Positions 10,900 to 21,934 of a DNA stretch of 64,000 nt are shown here, in pieces. The DNA comes from Tetracentron sinense (taxonomy: Eukaryota > Streptophyta > Magnoliopsida > Trochodendrales > Trochodendraceae). The notes under the pieces were generated by a model. The model ran no database searches, was not told the DNA's origin, and saw only the letters and a program-made list of their open reading frames with translations. The stretch is from assembly GCA_015143295.1 (NCBI GenBank), contig CM026556.1, forward strand, positions 21,824,547 to 21,888,546. Direction: 5' to 3'. Every line of letters begins with the position of its first letter. The first letter of the stretch is position 1. Position numbers and translations under genes: made by a program.

Positions 10900-11250
10900 G
10901 CAAAATCTCCATTGTCAAGATGTACTTTGATAGAACTATGACAAGGGGTGTTATCGTGGTCTTTGTGGAAAGAGCAGAACAGGAGGGTTTTTGAGAACTC
11001 CGCTTTGCCTTTGGAGAGTGTGCTATCGGTCGCGCGCCTTGTTGCGGGATTGTGTTGCAGATAAATATGACTTGGAGGAGTTAGGGTTCGACGAGATTAT
11101 ATCTTAGTGGAATCAAGGGAGTTTATTTTTGCTTTTGTGTTGTTGTTCTTCCTTGTCCTTGATGTTAGTGTTTGCTTTGTGCCTTTGGCGATTCACTTTT
11201 GGTGAATCTTTTTTTAATGAATTGATATTACTACTCAAAAAAAAAGAAAA
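10900..11250 (+). mobile_element. 5'-truncated L1-type LINE, 3' end
   Basis: One frame (about 10943-11065) reads SWSLWKEQNRRVFENSALPL then a stop, matching the C-terminal end of plant L1 ORF2, where a WxLWxxRN(R/R)xF motif is typical. It is followed by a 3' UTR with GTGCCTTTGGCGATTC and ends in TTAATGAATTGATATTACTA before an A-rich tail (11237-11258). A typical LINE insertion truncated at the 5' end. Target duplication not identified. Confidence 0.78.
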
Positions 11251-11579
11251 AAAAGAATAATAAAGTTGGATTTCAAGTGTTGGGAACCAGCAAAAATAAT
11301 CAATCTACAATGATTTCCAAAAAGAGGGGGGAGAGGAATTGTGGGTGATAAAAATAGAGAAAACAAAGTGTATAGTGACAACCAAATGAGAGAGAGAGAT
11401 GTTAATATTCCTTCCTAGATTTCATTAGCCTCTGATCTTTATGTTCATGATTTTGGGGCAAACCTTCTACTTGGTAGTTCCCTTACCAAAAATTTGAATT
11501 GTAGTGTCACTTTCTTTCATTCACTCTTTTTTAAGGACTTGGTAACGAGAAAGATGATTGGTATGGGCCGTGAAGTTGC

Positions 11580-12230
11580 TTGCCTCTATTTGTTCAATGC
11601 GACTCTCACTGTTTCAGTCTTATAGTAGTAGTAGTGTCATTAAAGAGCATGTCCTGTATTGGCATGCCCGTCTTGGTCATATTTCTTTTAAATACTTATT
11701 TATCTATGTCTGATCTTCGATATGAAGTGTGTGAACTTGCAAAACACCACCGTGCTTCTTTTCTCATAGTACTAATAAAAGTTTTTGATATCATTCATAC
11801 TGCTGTTTGGGGCCCTTCACTTGTTACCTTTATCTCTGGATATCGATATTTTGTGAGTTTTGTTTATGATTATTCCTAGTATACTTGGATGTATCCCGTG
11901 AAGTCAAAAGATGAGGTATATACTATTTTCAGATAATTTCATATGTTGATTCAGACTCAATTTGAAAAAAAGATCAAGATTTTTCGATCTAATCAAGGGG
12001 GAGAAAATATGTGGGAAATTGAGTGGTGGACGAAATATTTGACTATAAATGGGATAGAACATCAGTACTCTTGTCCTTACCCCTCTCAATAGAATCTTTT
12101 TGCCGAGAGAAAAATCGTCATGTGTTGGAGGTAACGCGTTCCTTCTAATACAGTGTAATGTTTCAAAGTCTTTTTGGGCTGAAGCTGTCTTAACTGCTGT
12201 GCTTCTTATTAGTCGCTTCCCATCTTGTGT
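11580..12230 (+). pseudogene. Copia pre-integrase and integrase fragment
   Basis: Frame 11580-11879 includes ISGYRYFVSFVYDYS, the first part of the integrase core (family: YFVTFIDDYSR). A nearby frame gives YWHARLGHIS, the pre-integrase motif. After a stop at about 11878, YTWMYPVKSKDEVY continues, and at about 12100-12230 FAERKNRHVLEVTRSLL and FWAEAVLTAVLLISR follow, the end of the core and its helix. Several stops and frameshifts. Confidence 0.85.
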
Positions 12231-12924
12231 TTTGCACTTTCAGTCCTCTTCTTAGAGCTTAAATCCTCGAGAGTCCTTTGTTTCTTATTCCCCCCAAGGT
12301 GTTTGGTTGTGTTTGTTATGTGCATATCTTGGGTTCCCACCAAACTAAGTTGGATCCCAAAGCTCTTAAGTGAATTTTCCTTGGGAATTCTTCTCATCAT
12401 AAGGGATGCATATGCTTTCATCCTCTTTCCTGTAAGAAATTTGTCTCCATGGATGTTACATTCTTCGAGTATGTCCCCTTCTATTCCAATAATTCATCTC
12501 TTCAAAGAGAGAGTGAGTATGAAGAGAAGGATTCTATTGCCGATTTCGGTTACTCTTTCCTCATCATTGGCTCTTGATGACTTTGTTACTATTGCTCAAG
12601 AAGAGAATGTTAGAAACAAGGGGAGATTCAAGTCTACCAAAGAAGGGCCGAAGCGAACATGGACTCCGGCCAAATCATTTCCTCAGATCTAGATAAAGCC
12701 TCCCTTTAAGTACTTCACTTTCCTCTCGTGTCCTTTGATAAATCTAATATTCATGTTGCTCTGAGGAAGGGTAAGCGGTTGTGTAAACATCCTATTGCTA
12801 ACTTTGTATCGGATAAAGCGTTCTCTCCTTCTTCTAGGTCGTTTGTGTCTTTTCGCTATCATCCAATTCAATTCCATCCTCTGGCATCGAAGCAATAAAA
12901 CATCCAATGTAGTAGGAAGCAATG

Positions 12925-13650
12925 ATGGAAGAGATTATTTCACTAGATAAAAATAATACTTGAGAGATGGTTGATCTTCCTCAAGGAAAAACATCTGTGG
13001 GGTGTAAATGGTTGATCTTCCTCAAGGAAAAACATCTGTGGGGTGTAAATGGATGTTCGGAGTCAAGTGCAAGCCAAATGGATTAGTTAAGAGGTAGAAG
13101 GCAAGGTTGGTAGCCAAAGGGCTACACTTAGACATGTGGAATCTACTACCAGGATACGTTTGCTCCTGTAACAAAGATGAATTCAATCTGTGTAATCCTA
13201 TGATTGACAGCTAATCAGTTGTGGCCATTATACAAATTTGATGTAAAAATATGTTTTTCTTTGTGGCACTTTGAAAGAAGAAGTTTATATGGCTCCTCCA
13301 GGATTTCACCTTGAAGGGGGTGAAAATGTGTGCAAACTGAAGAAAACATTGTATGACTTAAACAGTTTCCTAGAGCCTGGTTTGAAAGGTTCAGTGCAAC
13401 AATTAAAAAGAAGGGGATACTCAAGAAGTTAGGTTGATCATACATTATTCGTTAGGCATACCCAAGATGATATTACAGTCTTTATTGTGTATGTAGATGA
13501 TATGGTTGTGAGAGGGAGCAACAAGAGAAACATTGAACAATTGAAGAAGTATCTAACAAGTGAGTTTGAGATTAAGGATCTGGGTCATCTTAAGTACCTT
13601 TTTGAGGATAGAGGTTGCTAGATCTCGTGATGATATTATCTCTCAAAGAA
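12925..13650 (+). pseudogene. Copia reverse transcriptase remnant
   Basis: Pieces in several frames: EEIISLDKNNT with DLPQGKTSVGCKW near 12935-13050, QLWPLYKFDVK-like sequence near 13215-13250, EVYMAPPGFHLEG near 13285-13320, then VYVDDMVV (catalytic YVDD, about 13492-13515), IEQLKKYLTSEFEIKDLGHL and a broken LKYLF. At least three frameshifts. Confidence 0.85.
12966..13051 (+). repeat. 43-bp perfect tandem duplication in copia RT
   Basis: ATGGTTGATCTTCCTCAAGG through GGGGTGTAAATGG occurs twice head to tail. The unit encodes MVDLPQGKTSVGCKW, the N-terminal RT motif. Because 43 is not a multiple of three, the duplication shifts the frame. It is perfect while the rest of the element is eroded, so it may be recent. 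Confidence 0.9.
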
Positions 13651-13777
13651 AGTACATCCTAGATTTCTTACGTGAAACTGGAAAGCTTGGGGTTAAATTG
13701 GCCGACACCCTAATTGAATAGAATCACAAAGTGGATGAGATGGATATTGTTCCTCTACAAGATGTTGATAGTTTTCA

Positions 13778-14442
13778 GTGGTTAGTGGGTCGGCTAATTT
13801 GTCTTTCACGAGACCGGATATTGCTTATGTCGTGAGCATAGTGAGCAGGTTTATGCATGCTCCCAAACCTACACACTTGGAGGCAACATGCAGGATTTTG
13901 AAGTACCTCAAGTCATCCCCAAGTAGGGGAATTTTATTTAGAAAACATGGGTATATGAAGATTGAGGCCTATATAGATGCAGACGAGGCAGGTGCTAAAG
14001 ATGATAGAAAGTCTACATCTGGTTACTGTACATTCGTTGGAGCAATTTGGTCACATGATGAAGTTAAAACAAGCGGTGGTTGCTTGCTTGAGTGTAGAGG
14101 TAGAGTTTTGATCGCTGGCTCACTCACGGTATATGGGAGTTGTTATGGTTAAAAATCTTCATTGAGGAGTTGGGATTTCTTGTTGAAGAACCTATGAGTT
14201 TATACAGTGGCAACCAGGCAATAATCTGTATGGTTCATAATCCGGTTTTATACTTTAAAACCAAACACATTGAGATAGATTGCCACTTTATCAGGGTATG
14301 GATCATCGAAGGCGAAGTGTGCACTCTGTATATGAATAATAATGATCAACTAGCTGATGTTCTTACCAAAGTAGTTAATAGTGCTTGGTTACTTGAAATG
14401 TTAGGCCAGATGGGCATGATATATATTTATGCACCATCTTGA
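13778..14442 (+). pseudogene. Copia RNase H region
   Basis: Frame 13778-14152 begins FTRPDIAYVVSIVSRFMHAP and continues through LKYLKSSPSRGILFRKHG and YIDADEAGAKDDRKSTSGY, the RNase H core with its catalytic Asp region. Frame 14140-14442 continues with ELGFLVEEPMSLYSGNQAI, KTKHIEIDCHFIR and NDQLADVLTK, ending MGMIYIYAPS. A +1 shift between the frames breaks the gene at about 14140. Confidence 0.88.
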
Positions 14443-14450
14443 GGGGGAGT

Positions 14451-14681
14451 GTTGACGGATATTTATGCTATTTCATGTTAATTATACCGTTTGTATTACG
14501 CGTAAAGCTGTGTTTATTACATGTAGTACACATTAGGGTAAATGTGTATTTCCCCACTTCAGTAATAATATATAAAGGACATGAGATGTGAATCACGATC
14601 TCTATTCCTTTTTTTCCCTCTTTTCTTTTCTTCTCTTGCTCTTCCTCTTTTTATTCTTTTTCTTCTTCCTCTTTCCACTGA
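14451..14681 (+). mobile_element. 3' LTR of the plus-strand copia
   Basis: Directly after the polypurine tract comes TGTTGACGGATATTTATGC, a typical LTR start (TGTTGA). A TATA-like AATATATAAAGGACATG lies at about 14566-14582, followed by a pyrimidine-rich leader up to about 14680. The 3' end is not precisely fixed because no second LTR copy exists in the window. Confidence 0.7.
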
Positions 14682-15124
14682 TAGAATGTGAAAACTCCTT
14701 ACCGAGGGTTTAGTTGAACAATTGAAATATAGCCCACAAAATCAAGGGAATGATTGGATAATTGGTTTGTAAGGATCCTGCTCGGTCGAGACCACAAGAT
14801 GGGAAAAATGAAATTGTGCACATATATTACAGAATATGCTGGGGATTGTTCTTCTGTGCGAGTGATTTGTATAATGGTACAATATCTTTGTTTTGATCCC
14901 ATAAGCTGGTGTTTGGACTGTCATAGCATGGTAGTTAAGACACTATTGCTGTTTAAATCCTGGAAATTTTCTGCTTTATAGATGTGGATTTAGATAGTGT
15001 TAAAGAAGAGAGCAAATATGAAGGACAATCGTGGCCGTGATATTTTGAGAGAATCTAAAACGAACAGGTATATGCAAACTTTCTGTTTTCAAAAAGATGA
15101 GGTGCCACTGCGTCTTCTCTGGAC
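14682..15124. other. Intron sequence, nothing recognised
   Basis: Frames here are short and without family motifs. No paired ends or internal repeats. Confidence 0.5.
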
Positions 15125-15265
15125 ATTGAAAACTGATATTATCTAGGATTACTTGTTGAAAATCTTGTAGATGATTGTGCAAAACTTATTTGAGGCCTTG
15201 AAAATTTATATTATTTGGGTTTTACTTGTTGAAAATCTGTTTTTATGATTGTGGAAAATTAACTT
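15125..15265. repeat. Two-copy tandem repeat, about 72 bp
   Basis: TTGAAAACTGATATTATCTA ... ATTACTTGTTGAAAATCT recurs as TTGAAAATTTATATTATTTG ... TTTACTTGTTGAAAATCT, followed in both copies by GATTGTG(C/G)AAAA and CTTGA(G/A)GCC. About 80% identical by eye. Non-coding intron duplication. Confidence 0.75.
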
Positions 15266-15532
15266 GAAGCCGTCTAGTCACCCATTTCGCAACACTAGAG
15301 AATCTATCAGTTATAACAATTTTTATTTTTATTTTAGGTACGCATATATGTTTGTAAATATGTCATCGTCCTCAATAATCCTAACCTGCATTGTAGATGT
15401 AACCCACAAACCTACTGGTCTGACCTTTTAATCAGTGAACGGCATTTGGTAATTGGGTTTGGGCACGCCTGTAATCATATTATGAGTATCTTTACTATCC
15501 AATCTTCAGGCGATCAGAAGTGTCCAAACATA

Positions 15533-15916
15533 GGCTATGCCCTGTCCCAGAATTTTCCCACAGACTTGTGGGATAGATCAAAGAGTTGGTGAACTGGGAC
15601 CAAATAATTGTTAGGCACCATTGAATATGATGGATCAGATCTCCATTATATATATATATTTTCATACATGAATATGTACAGCAATGTAGTCAAAGCGCCG
15701 CGACACGTGTAAGTTTACGTTCGGCTATGCCCTGTCCAAGAATTTGTCCACTGACTTGAGGGCTAGATCGAAGAGTTGAACTGATGGACCAAATAGTTGT
15801 TAGACACCATTGAATATGATGGATCTAATCTCCATTATATATATATATATATATATATTTACACACACATCAATGTAGTCAAAGCGCCGCGACACGTATG
15901 TGTAAGTTTACGTTCA
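15533..15916. repeat. Two-copy tandem repeat, 190-bp period
   Basis: GGCTATGCCCTGTCC starts at 15533 and again at 15723. Each copy runs through ACCATTGAATATGATGGATC, a TA microsatellite of different length, AATGTAGTCAAAGCGCCGCG and GTAAGTTTACGTTC. The TA run accounts for most of the length difference. No reading frame. Confidence 0.88.
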
Positions 15917-15966
15917 TGTACATCAATGCATCAAAGCATCCATGCCACGCCTAGGTGAACAATTTT

Positions 15967-16230
15967 TTTTCCTCGGTAATGCAGAAATAGTATTAAAGAA
16001 GAAGAAAGGGGCAAAAGATTAGTTCATCGATTGGTGAACAAAAAAGGAAAATAACGGTTACAAGAAAAAGCGCCCTTCTGAAACACAAAACAAACCCCAT
16101 GAGCAAAAAAGGACGACAACCCTAACTCATCAAAATCCTGCCTCGCTGAACACCATGCATGCAACGTAGCTAAGATGCCTCGACTGGTTTTCTCAATTGA
16201 GATGGAAGAATTTACTTTCATTTATTACAA
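15967..16230 (-). mobile_element. Possible LINE 3' end, minus strand
   Basis: Begins with TTTTTTTTCCTCGGTAATGC followed by AGAAATAGTATTAAAGAAG, the complement of a plant L1 3' terminus (TTAATACTATTTCTGCATTA then poly-A). The sequence to about 16230 has a CTTCTTT-rich, GC-mixed composition unlike its neighbours. No ORF2 motif is visible. Confidence 0.5.
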
Positions 16231-16888
16231 ATTACAAAGTTCTAAGATATCTGTAAATTATTGAAAATAAAGATAAAAGAATACATAAGACCAAATTGTT
16301 AGTACAGAATATAAAGAGAACGGTTTGGAGAAAGGGGGAGAGAGAGCTTGATGCAAAAACTGTAGAAAGTATGCTGAGTAAAAAATTGTTTATTACACAC
16401 ACACACACACATATGATGTTGTAAATAACATCTAACATTGTATGGGTCTTTGTCTCAAGTGCTTTAGTGCCCAGGAAACAAGGCCTAGACACTAGTAGGT
16501 AACCTTGTCTTATTGAGTGTCCATCTAGACCCTAAATTATGTGATAGTGGCCCTGGCCAGGCCAGGTGCTGGCTTAGGTGTTTCGTAGGAAAAACTTTGA
16601 TTACACATTTCTACTATGCATGTGTATGTATCGTTTGAATGCAAGGATACTCCCCTGTCAGCAGCATGGAAAAGTGCATAAAAGAACATCTATAGAAATA
16701 TCTCCATCGAATTATTGCCCTCACAAATTTCAATGCAAAATGATTATCAAGTTTTTTTCTGACTTCCTTGCACTTGTTTAGCAGAAATTGCTATCTTTGA
16801 TTATGTTATCCTTCAATTCTCTGGACTATCTTTGATGATTTGATGGGATTTCCCTACTTTTTTTTGATTAAAACGTTGCTTTTCAAAG
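16231..16888. other. Intron sequence with (AC)n tract
   Basis: Holds a short (AC)n run at 16396-16410 and otherwise nothing recognised before the exon acceptor at 16888. The ORF at 16840-17238 is the real exon read through its 5' intron edge; its first 17 residues are intron. Confidence 0.5.
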
Positions 16889-17073
16889 GTGGCGAGGAGA
16901 GTACAATTAAGTTTATGGAAAATCAGAACCAAATCAACTCCAACACGCCTCTTCTAGAATCCGCTTATGCAGATGGAGTTGTGAAACATCCATTTCCATT
17001 GAATTGCTTTTTAAGGCAGTGGTATCTTGGTCTCGACTTCTATCATGCTGTAAAAATTGGCATTGTTCAATAT
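16889..17073 (+). CDS. LAZ1-like protein, internal exon
   Basis: This 185-bp exon starts after TTTCAAAG and ends before GTATGT. The first GT completes Gly from the previous exon. It encodes GEESTIKFMENQ, a polar loop with TPLLESAYADGVVKHPFP, then LRQWYLGLDFYHAVKIGIVQ and Y. The FxRxWxLGxxFYxxVKxGIVQY signature is a hallmark of LAZ1/DUF300 proteins. The exon ends in phase 0. Confidence 0.95.
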
Positions 17074-17145
17074 GTATGTATGATTTTGCTGCATTACATT
17101 CGTTTGAGATTATTCCTTCATTTTACTGAAAGGTCTGTCTTTCAG

Positions 17146-17234
17146 ATGATATTGAAGACGATCTGTGCACTTTTGGCAATAATTTTTGAATTCTTTGGGG
17201 TTTATGGAGAAGGGAAGTTTGAATGGAGATACGG
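17146..17234 (+). CDS. LAZ1-like protein, internal exon
   Basis: An 89-bp exon between TCTTTCAG and GTAAGG. It encodes MILKTICALLAIIFEFFGVY, a transmembrane helix, then GEGKFEWRYG. The terminal GG joins C of the next exon to give Gly. The preceding intron is only 72 bp (17074-17145). Confidence 0.95.
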
Positions 17235-17468
17235 GTAAGGCATCCTCGTTTACTGTGTCTGTCCGTGTTTCTTAAGATCTTAATGCCCGTTCATTAAAAT
17301 GTTGTTCCACTATTTTCTTGCCTAACTGCATAAATCTTGCATGCCTGCTTGGATCTTTTGACCAAGCGAGTAGTCTTCTATATGCCTGGCCCTATGGCAA
17401 TCATACTTGAATATAATTTGACAAAGAGCTGTTTGTATAGTTACTATTGTTATGATCTTTGCTTGCAG

Positions 17469-17724
17469 CTATCCATATTTGGCAGTTGTTCTAAATTTCA
17501 GTCAGACATGGGCCTTATATTGCCTTGTACAGTTCTACTCTGTCACCAAAGAGAAGTTGGAACCAATTAAACCCTTGGCTAAATTTCTGGTATTCAAGTC
17601 AATTGTATTCCTAACATGGTGGCAAGGTGTTGCCGTTGCTTTTCTCTTCTCAATAGGAGCCTTTAAAGGGTCTTTGGCTCAAGAGTTAAAAACACGTATA
17701 CAGGACTACATCATCTGCATTGAG
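17469..17724 (+). CDS. LAZ1-like protein, internal exon
   Basis: A 256-bp exon after TGCTTGCAG and before GTATGG. It encodes YPYLAVVLNFSQTWALYCLV, QFYSVTKEKLEPIKPLAKFL, VFKSIVFLTWWQGVAVAFLF and finally the RIQDYIICIE loop. It contains two hydrophobic transmembrane stretches and the KFLxxKxxVFxxxWQG motif shared by OSTalpha/TMEM184 proteins. It ends in phase 0 before the 23-kb intron. Confidence 0.96.
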
Positions 17725-17921
17725 GTATGGAATGTACTGATGCTTCCTTTTTCTTTTTGTCCTTGTCTATAATCTTTGATTATTGTTCATTGCATCCTTT
17801 GTCTATGGTTGTCTAAGTAGATAATTTATCTTTCTTTATTCCAGTATATATACTCTATTGTACAAGTAATGCTGTTATTATTACTTGCATCCTGGCCTGC
17901 TTACATGTAAAAGTTAAATAT

Positions 17922-18129
17922 TGTTCCATAATAGGATTTCTTGAAATATAAGAGTAGAAATATGAAACCCTAGCTTTTTATGTGAGGAAGAAGAAAGAGG
18001 AGAGAAGACTTGTTTGGGGAAGAAGATGAATTGAGATTAGGGTTTCTCTATGCGTAATTTTTATGTTATTATAAAGCCTTAGCAGGGACATAAATACCCT
18101 TACTACTATGTAGACAAAAGTGTGCTACT
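17922..18129 (-). mobile_element. LTR of the composite copia (outer part)
   Basis: On the plus strand it starts TGTTCCATAATAGG. The rest of the LTR lies at 26028-26073, ending CATCACAACA beside the polypurine tract (complement of AAGGGGG). Read on the minus strand it is TGTTGTGATG ... TATTATGGAACA, a normal TG...CA LTR of about 250 bp. The two halves are separated by the insertion 18130-26027. Confidence 0.65.
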
Positions 18130-18879
18130 TAGGGCTATCAATTTGGTCCTATGATGAGGGAGCTTACCCCTCCAAAGCCCACAAAATGGAGATTTTTTCC
18201 TCCTTAGGTCCCTGAGAGTAGTGTCGGGCCTGCTTTTGATAGGCCCTTTGACTTGAGTGTCGGGTCTGTTAAGACCTAGGCCCTGCCCTCCTCAGCCCTC
18301 ACCCATCTAACATTATATATATATAAACATAAATATATTGGAGGCATGGTTTAAACTATCGATATGTATCGGTTTTTCTCATACTTGGAAACGCTAGAAA
18401 AAAAATTCCCCTGTATCGGACGTATCAGTACTGATACGGTGCCAATACAGGTTTTTAAGCAGTAAAAAAAAAAAAACCCTTTAAGAAGACCTGTATGGCT
18501 ATAAATCTTCAAGGATCCTGATGCGCACTACAGAATTGATTGTGGAGTAGAAAAAGAAAAACAGATTTTTAGTAGAGAATGAGGATTAGGGTACATATCT
18601 GTGTGCCTGTGATGAAATCGTCGCCAATCACCACTGCCGTCGTCGCCAATCTCCATTGCCGTCATCACCAATTGCCGTTGCCGTCGTCGATCGCAGAAAC
18701 CGAAGAGGTCTTCTCTTTCCCCCTCCCCCTTTCAGCCTAACCTTGTGGCTGTTTGTTTTTTTTTTGGTTAATGGTAAACAAAGCACACTGACGAGAGTGT
18801 AGTAGTGCTAGCCTCACTCATTTGCAGTCATACAGGTATGTACCCTAACCTTGTGACCGTTCTTTGATTTTTTTAAAAA

Positions 18880-19205
18880 AATCGGATCTCAGTCAATCGC
18901 GATTGAACTCGGGGAGAGTTCAATCGCACCCATAGGCCAACACATGTCCCTTTTAATTCCCTATTAATTGTTGTTAAAATTCACTAACCCTTAGGGTTCA
19001 ACAATCTAACTTTGGTTTTTTTTTTAAAGTATTAAAAAAATTAACCCTAAGGTTAATAATTTTTAACTCTAGAGTTAATTTTTTTAATAACCAAGGTTAG
19101 ATTGTTCAACCCTAAGAGTTAGTGAATCTTGACCACAGTTAATAGAGTATAAAAGGACACGTGTTGACCTGTGGGTGCAAATGGGGCTACCATTTATGTT
19201 ATGTG
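18880..19205. repeat. Foldback repeat, CCCTAAGGGTT family, copy 1
   Basis: Starts TCGGATCTCAGTCAATCGCG then TTCAATCGCACCC, TTAAAATTCACTAACCCTTA and GGGTTCAACAATCTAAC. It is mirrored by GGTTAGATTGTTCAACCC, TTAGTGAATCTTGACC and AAAAGGACACGTGTTGACC. An AT-rich centre with TTAACCCTAAGGTTAA separates the arms. Non-coding. Confidence 0.8.
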
Positions 19206-19284
19206 AGGAGGCATAGGGGGCGTTTGACAAAACTAATATACTTTTTGTAAAAAAGAAATAGAGAGGTGCCAAAAACATCTGTAT

Positions 19285-19630
19285 CTGAGATTGGATCACA
19301 GTCAATTGCCATTGAACCCTTCCCAAGTTCAATTGCACTTCACACCCAAAGATCAACACTAGTCACTTTAAACTCTTATTAATTGTGGTTAAAATTCAGT
19401 AACCCTTAGGGTTCAACAATATAACCTTAATTTTTAGGGAAACAAATATTAACCCTAAGGGTTAAAAATTCTTAACTAGAGTTAAATAATTTTATTTTTC
19501 AAAAAATCATGGTTATATTGTTGAACCCTAAGGGTTAGTGAATCTTAAGTACAATTAATAAGGGTTTAAAGGGACATATGTTAACCACAATTAATGAGGT
19601 TTAAAGGGGCATGTCTTAACGCAATTATAA
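19285..19630. repeat. Foldback repeat, CCCTAAGGGTT family, copy 2
   Basis: Same structure as the copy at 18880: GATTGGATCACAGTCAATTG, TTCAATTGCACTTCACACCC, AGTAACCCTTAGGGTTCAAC, an AT-rich centre, then GTTGAACCCTAAGGGTTAG and GTGAATCTTAAGTACAATTA. The two lie head to tail within the TATCGG element and may be part of its body, because copy 3 of that element also contains them. Confidence 0.78.
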
Positions 19631-20949
19631 CCTGTTAAAAAAATTGTAGATAGAAAAAAAAAAACCTGTCTATATGTTGGCATAGAGGTCCTGCTTAGTT
19701 ATATTAAACTTGTAATCACCTAAACACCACTCAATAGACATAGAGATCCTAATTGTTTACATCAAAAAAATAATAATTTTGAACAGAGGTCCTGCTTGTT
19801 TACATAAAAAAAATAAAAATATATATTTACATAATTACATCCACTTCATAGTTAAATAAAATTACAGTCATCTTCTTTTCCTTCTTTTCCTCTTGATGCA
19901 AGGTCTTCGATAATTCAACCATCTCCTCCTCTTCCCATATTGAATAAGTCCTGTAAAAACATTGAACTCATCAATTGGATATAGAAATAGGTTTGGAAAC
20001 TAAATTGCTAAATTTCAATTATTTATGAACTTTAATTTGCATTCATGAACTTTAATTATTTATAGACTAAGGTTTTAATATCTAGATATATTTCCCATAC
20101 TTGGTTAAGTGACTATTATTTGTATTTTCATACCTATTTATCAGCACGCGTGCTTTTTTTAACTTACAAAATTTTCAACTCTCATATGTAAGTTTACAAA
20201 TGTAGTTGGTGTTGCCCAAGGTTTGGACCCTAGAGGGGAGGGGAGGGGAGGGGAGGGGGGGGGGGGGGGTGATAGGGTCTTAAGGCAAATTAAAAATTAT
20301 TCCTAATTTCTTAAGCGGAATTTCAACTATATAAGTCAAAAGGGATCAGAAATTTAGCAATTCTACCAAGCAATGCAAAACAATAAATTAAGAGAAGAGT
20401 TAGAGAGATGCAAACACAAGTCGACACAAGATATTGTTCACGAGGTTCGGCAACCTACCTACGTCCCCGCCTCAAACTATACCCGCTAGAGGATTCACTA
20501 GGATTTATACCCAATCGTACAATCTTCTTCTAGGTGTAGACCAAACCTTTACAATCTCTTTCCGGGTAGAGATCACACCTTACAAAGCTTCCGGCTTCAT
20601 GGACAAGTGTCCTATGGACCATTTGATTTCAACACACTTTGAATAAGTGTTTACAATCTTGAAATGCTCCTAGAACGACCTGATAGATTACAATTAAGAT
20701 TTACAATTAAGATCCTCTATGAATCCTTCAAAGATGGAGTTGAATAGCTCAAGAACTCGGTTTTGAGATTTCTAGGGTAAACTCAATAGATTTGGAATTC
20801 TAAGTTTTGGAGTGATTGAATGAGTGATTGGAATGACTGGAGTTCTTAATTTCATTCATGAATCAATCCTATTTATAACTCTTTCAAAGATATAGCCTTT
20901 GGAGGCATCTTGGGAACTTAAAGAGTAGCCGTTGGGCGTTTCCTGCAAG

Positions 20950-21045
20950 CAGTCATCGACGAGTGCACCAGTGCACTGTTTAGTCGTCGATGAGTGAAAC
21001 TGCTAGATTCAATTCTGAGCTATTGTTAGCCCATCATCGACGAGT
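20950..21045 (-). promoter_or_regulatory. Palindrome cluster in U3 of the copia-like solo LTR
   Basis: Words CATCGACGAGTG, CGTCGATGAGTG and CATCGACGAGTG, plus GTGCACCAGTGCAC, lie 70-165 bp upstream of the LTR's TATA box (minus strand). Past the nested insertion, a perfect 14-bp palindrome ACTCGTCGACGAGT at 23840-23853 belongs to the same cluster. Function unknown. Confidence 0.7.
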
Positions 21046-21934
21046 GCTGATGTGACGCCCCGAACCCGCGCCTAGGGAATCAAGTTCCGAGACGCGTGTC
21101 CGACTGTCCGTTCGTCAAATCATGCAAGCGGAAGACTTTATCCGCGAAAATACGGGAAATTTAAACATTTATCAAATGCTTCCAAAAAGCAAATAACATC
21201 TGTCATCACAATAATCATCATACAAACCATATACCTGTATTATTTACATCAAGTTTGTTTTACAAAAGTAGGCGTCTCTATCACGCCAGGTACAACTTGT
21301 ACAAGCTTCCAAAATATCCAGATAGATTTTTCACTTACTGGTCAGCAACTCTAAGATCTGCTGACACAAAAAGTCAGTGAGCTATGAAGCCCAATAAAAC
21401 CACAATCCTTCTAAACTATTTTCCACATAATAACACGCATCAATAATGATATAATAAGCAGTTCAATTTGCATGTTACAGTAAAATAGAACAGTATATAA
21501 TAAATTGTGACCCAAGGTCACTTAAGGTTACGTCACCCTAACAGAGGTTCCCGACCTCACCTTACTTTCTAATTATGAGGTTCAGTTATGAATTATATTA
21601 CCAAATTATCGTTTCGATCATCAATCATGTTTCATTTCGAGTCCTAAGACTATTAATTGGCCACAACCCACAAATGTTTAGCTTAAAGTCTCTAAATCAT
21701 AACCATAATACATTGAGTCATTTAAAATCACACACGCTGTTCCGGCTTTCACCCGAACATGACAAAACCTTGGGTATACCAACCCAACTCACCTGGAATC
21801 CGATGATTCCATACCGAACTATGAGTCCACCAACTCAAACAAATACACCAACTCTGAGTATACCAACTCAGACCACTTCGTATCCGAAGCTTACACACAC
21901 AACATGAGCATTCACCCAATAAGAACATTTTTTC

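Larger units (their letters stand above)
11500..14681 (+). mobile_element. Decayed Ty1/copia retrotransposon, plus strand
   Basis: From left to right: pre-integrase/integrase (11580-12230), reverse transcriptase (12925-13650), RNase H (13778-14442), polypurine tract GAGGGGGAG (14442-14450) and a 3' LTR from about 14451. No 5' LTR or gag was found, so the left end is missing. It is broken by stops and frameshifts, and RT carries an internal 43-bp tandem duplication. It runs opposite to the copia at 2782-7960, so it is a separate insertion. Confidence 0.85.
2390..16888 (+). other. 14.5-kb intron of the LAZ1-like gene
   Basis: The donor GTACGT follows the exon ending at 2389 and the acceptor TTTCAAAG precedes the exon at 16889. 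Phase 1 on both sides rebuilds the conserved LGGEES junction. The intron is filled by two decayed copia elements in opposite orientation, a LINE 3' end, hAT-like elements and local duplications. Minor introns of the same gene are only 72-234 bp, so the size comes from insertions. Confidence 0.9.

Noticed and set aside
16840..17238. The 132-codon frame taken as a start of the LAZ1-like gene at 16840
   Set aside because: The real exon starts at 16889 with the acceptor at 16888; the frame before it is intron. The same frame reads through the 72-bp intron at 17074-17145 by chance.
20227..20270. Poly-G run (GGGGAGGGGAGGGG then Gs) as a G-quadruplex regulator
   Set aside because: It could fold as a quadruplex, but it lies near the 3' end of a decayed minus-strand solo LTR and long homopolymers are error-prone in assemblies. 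No further support.
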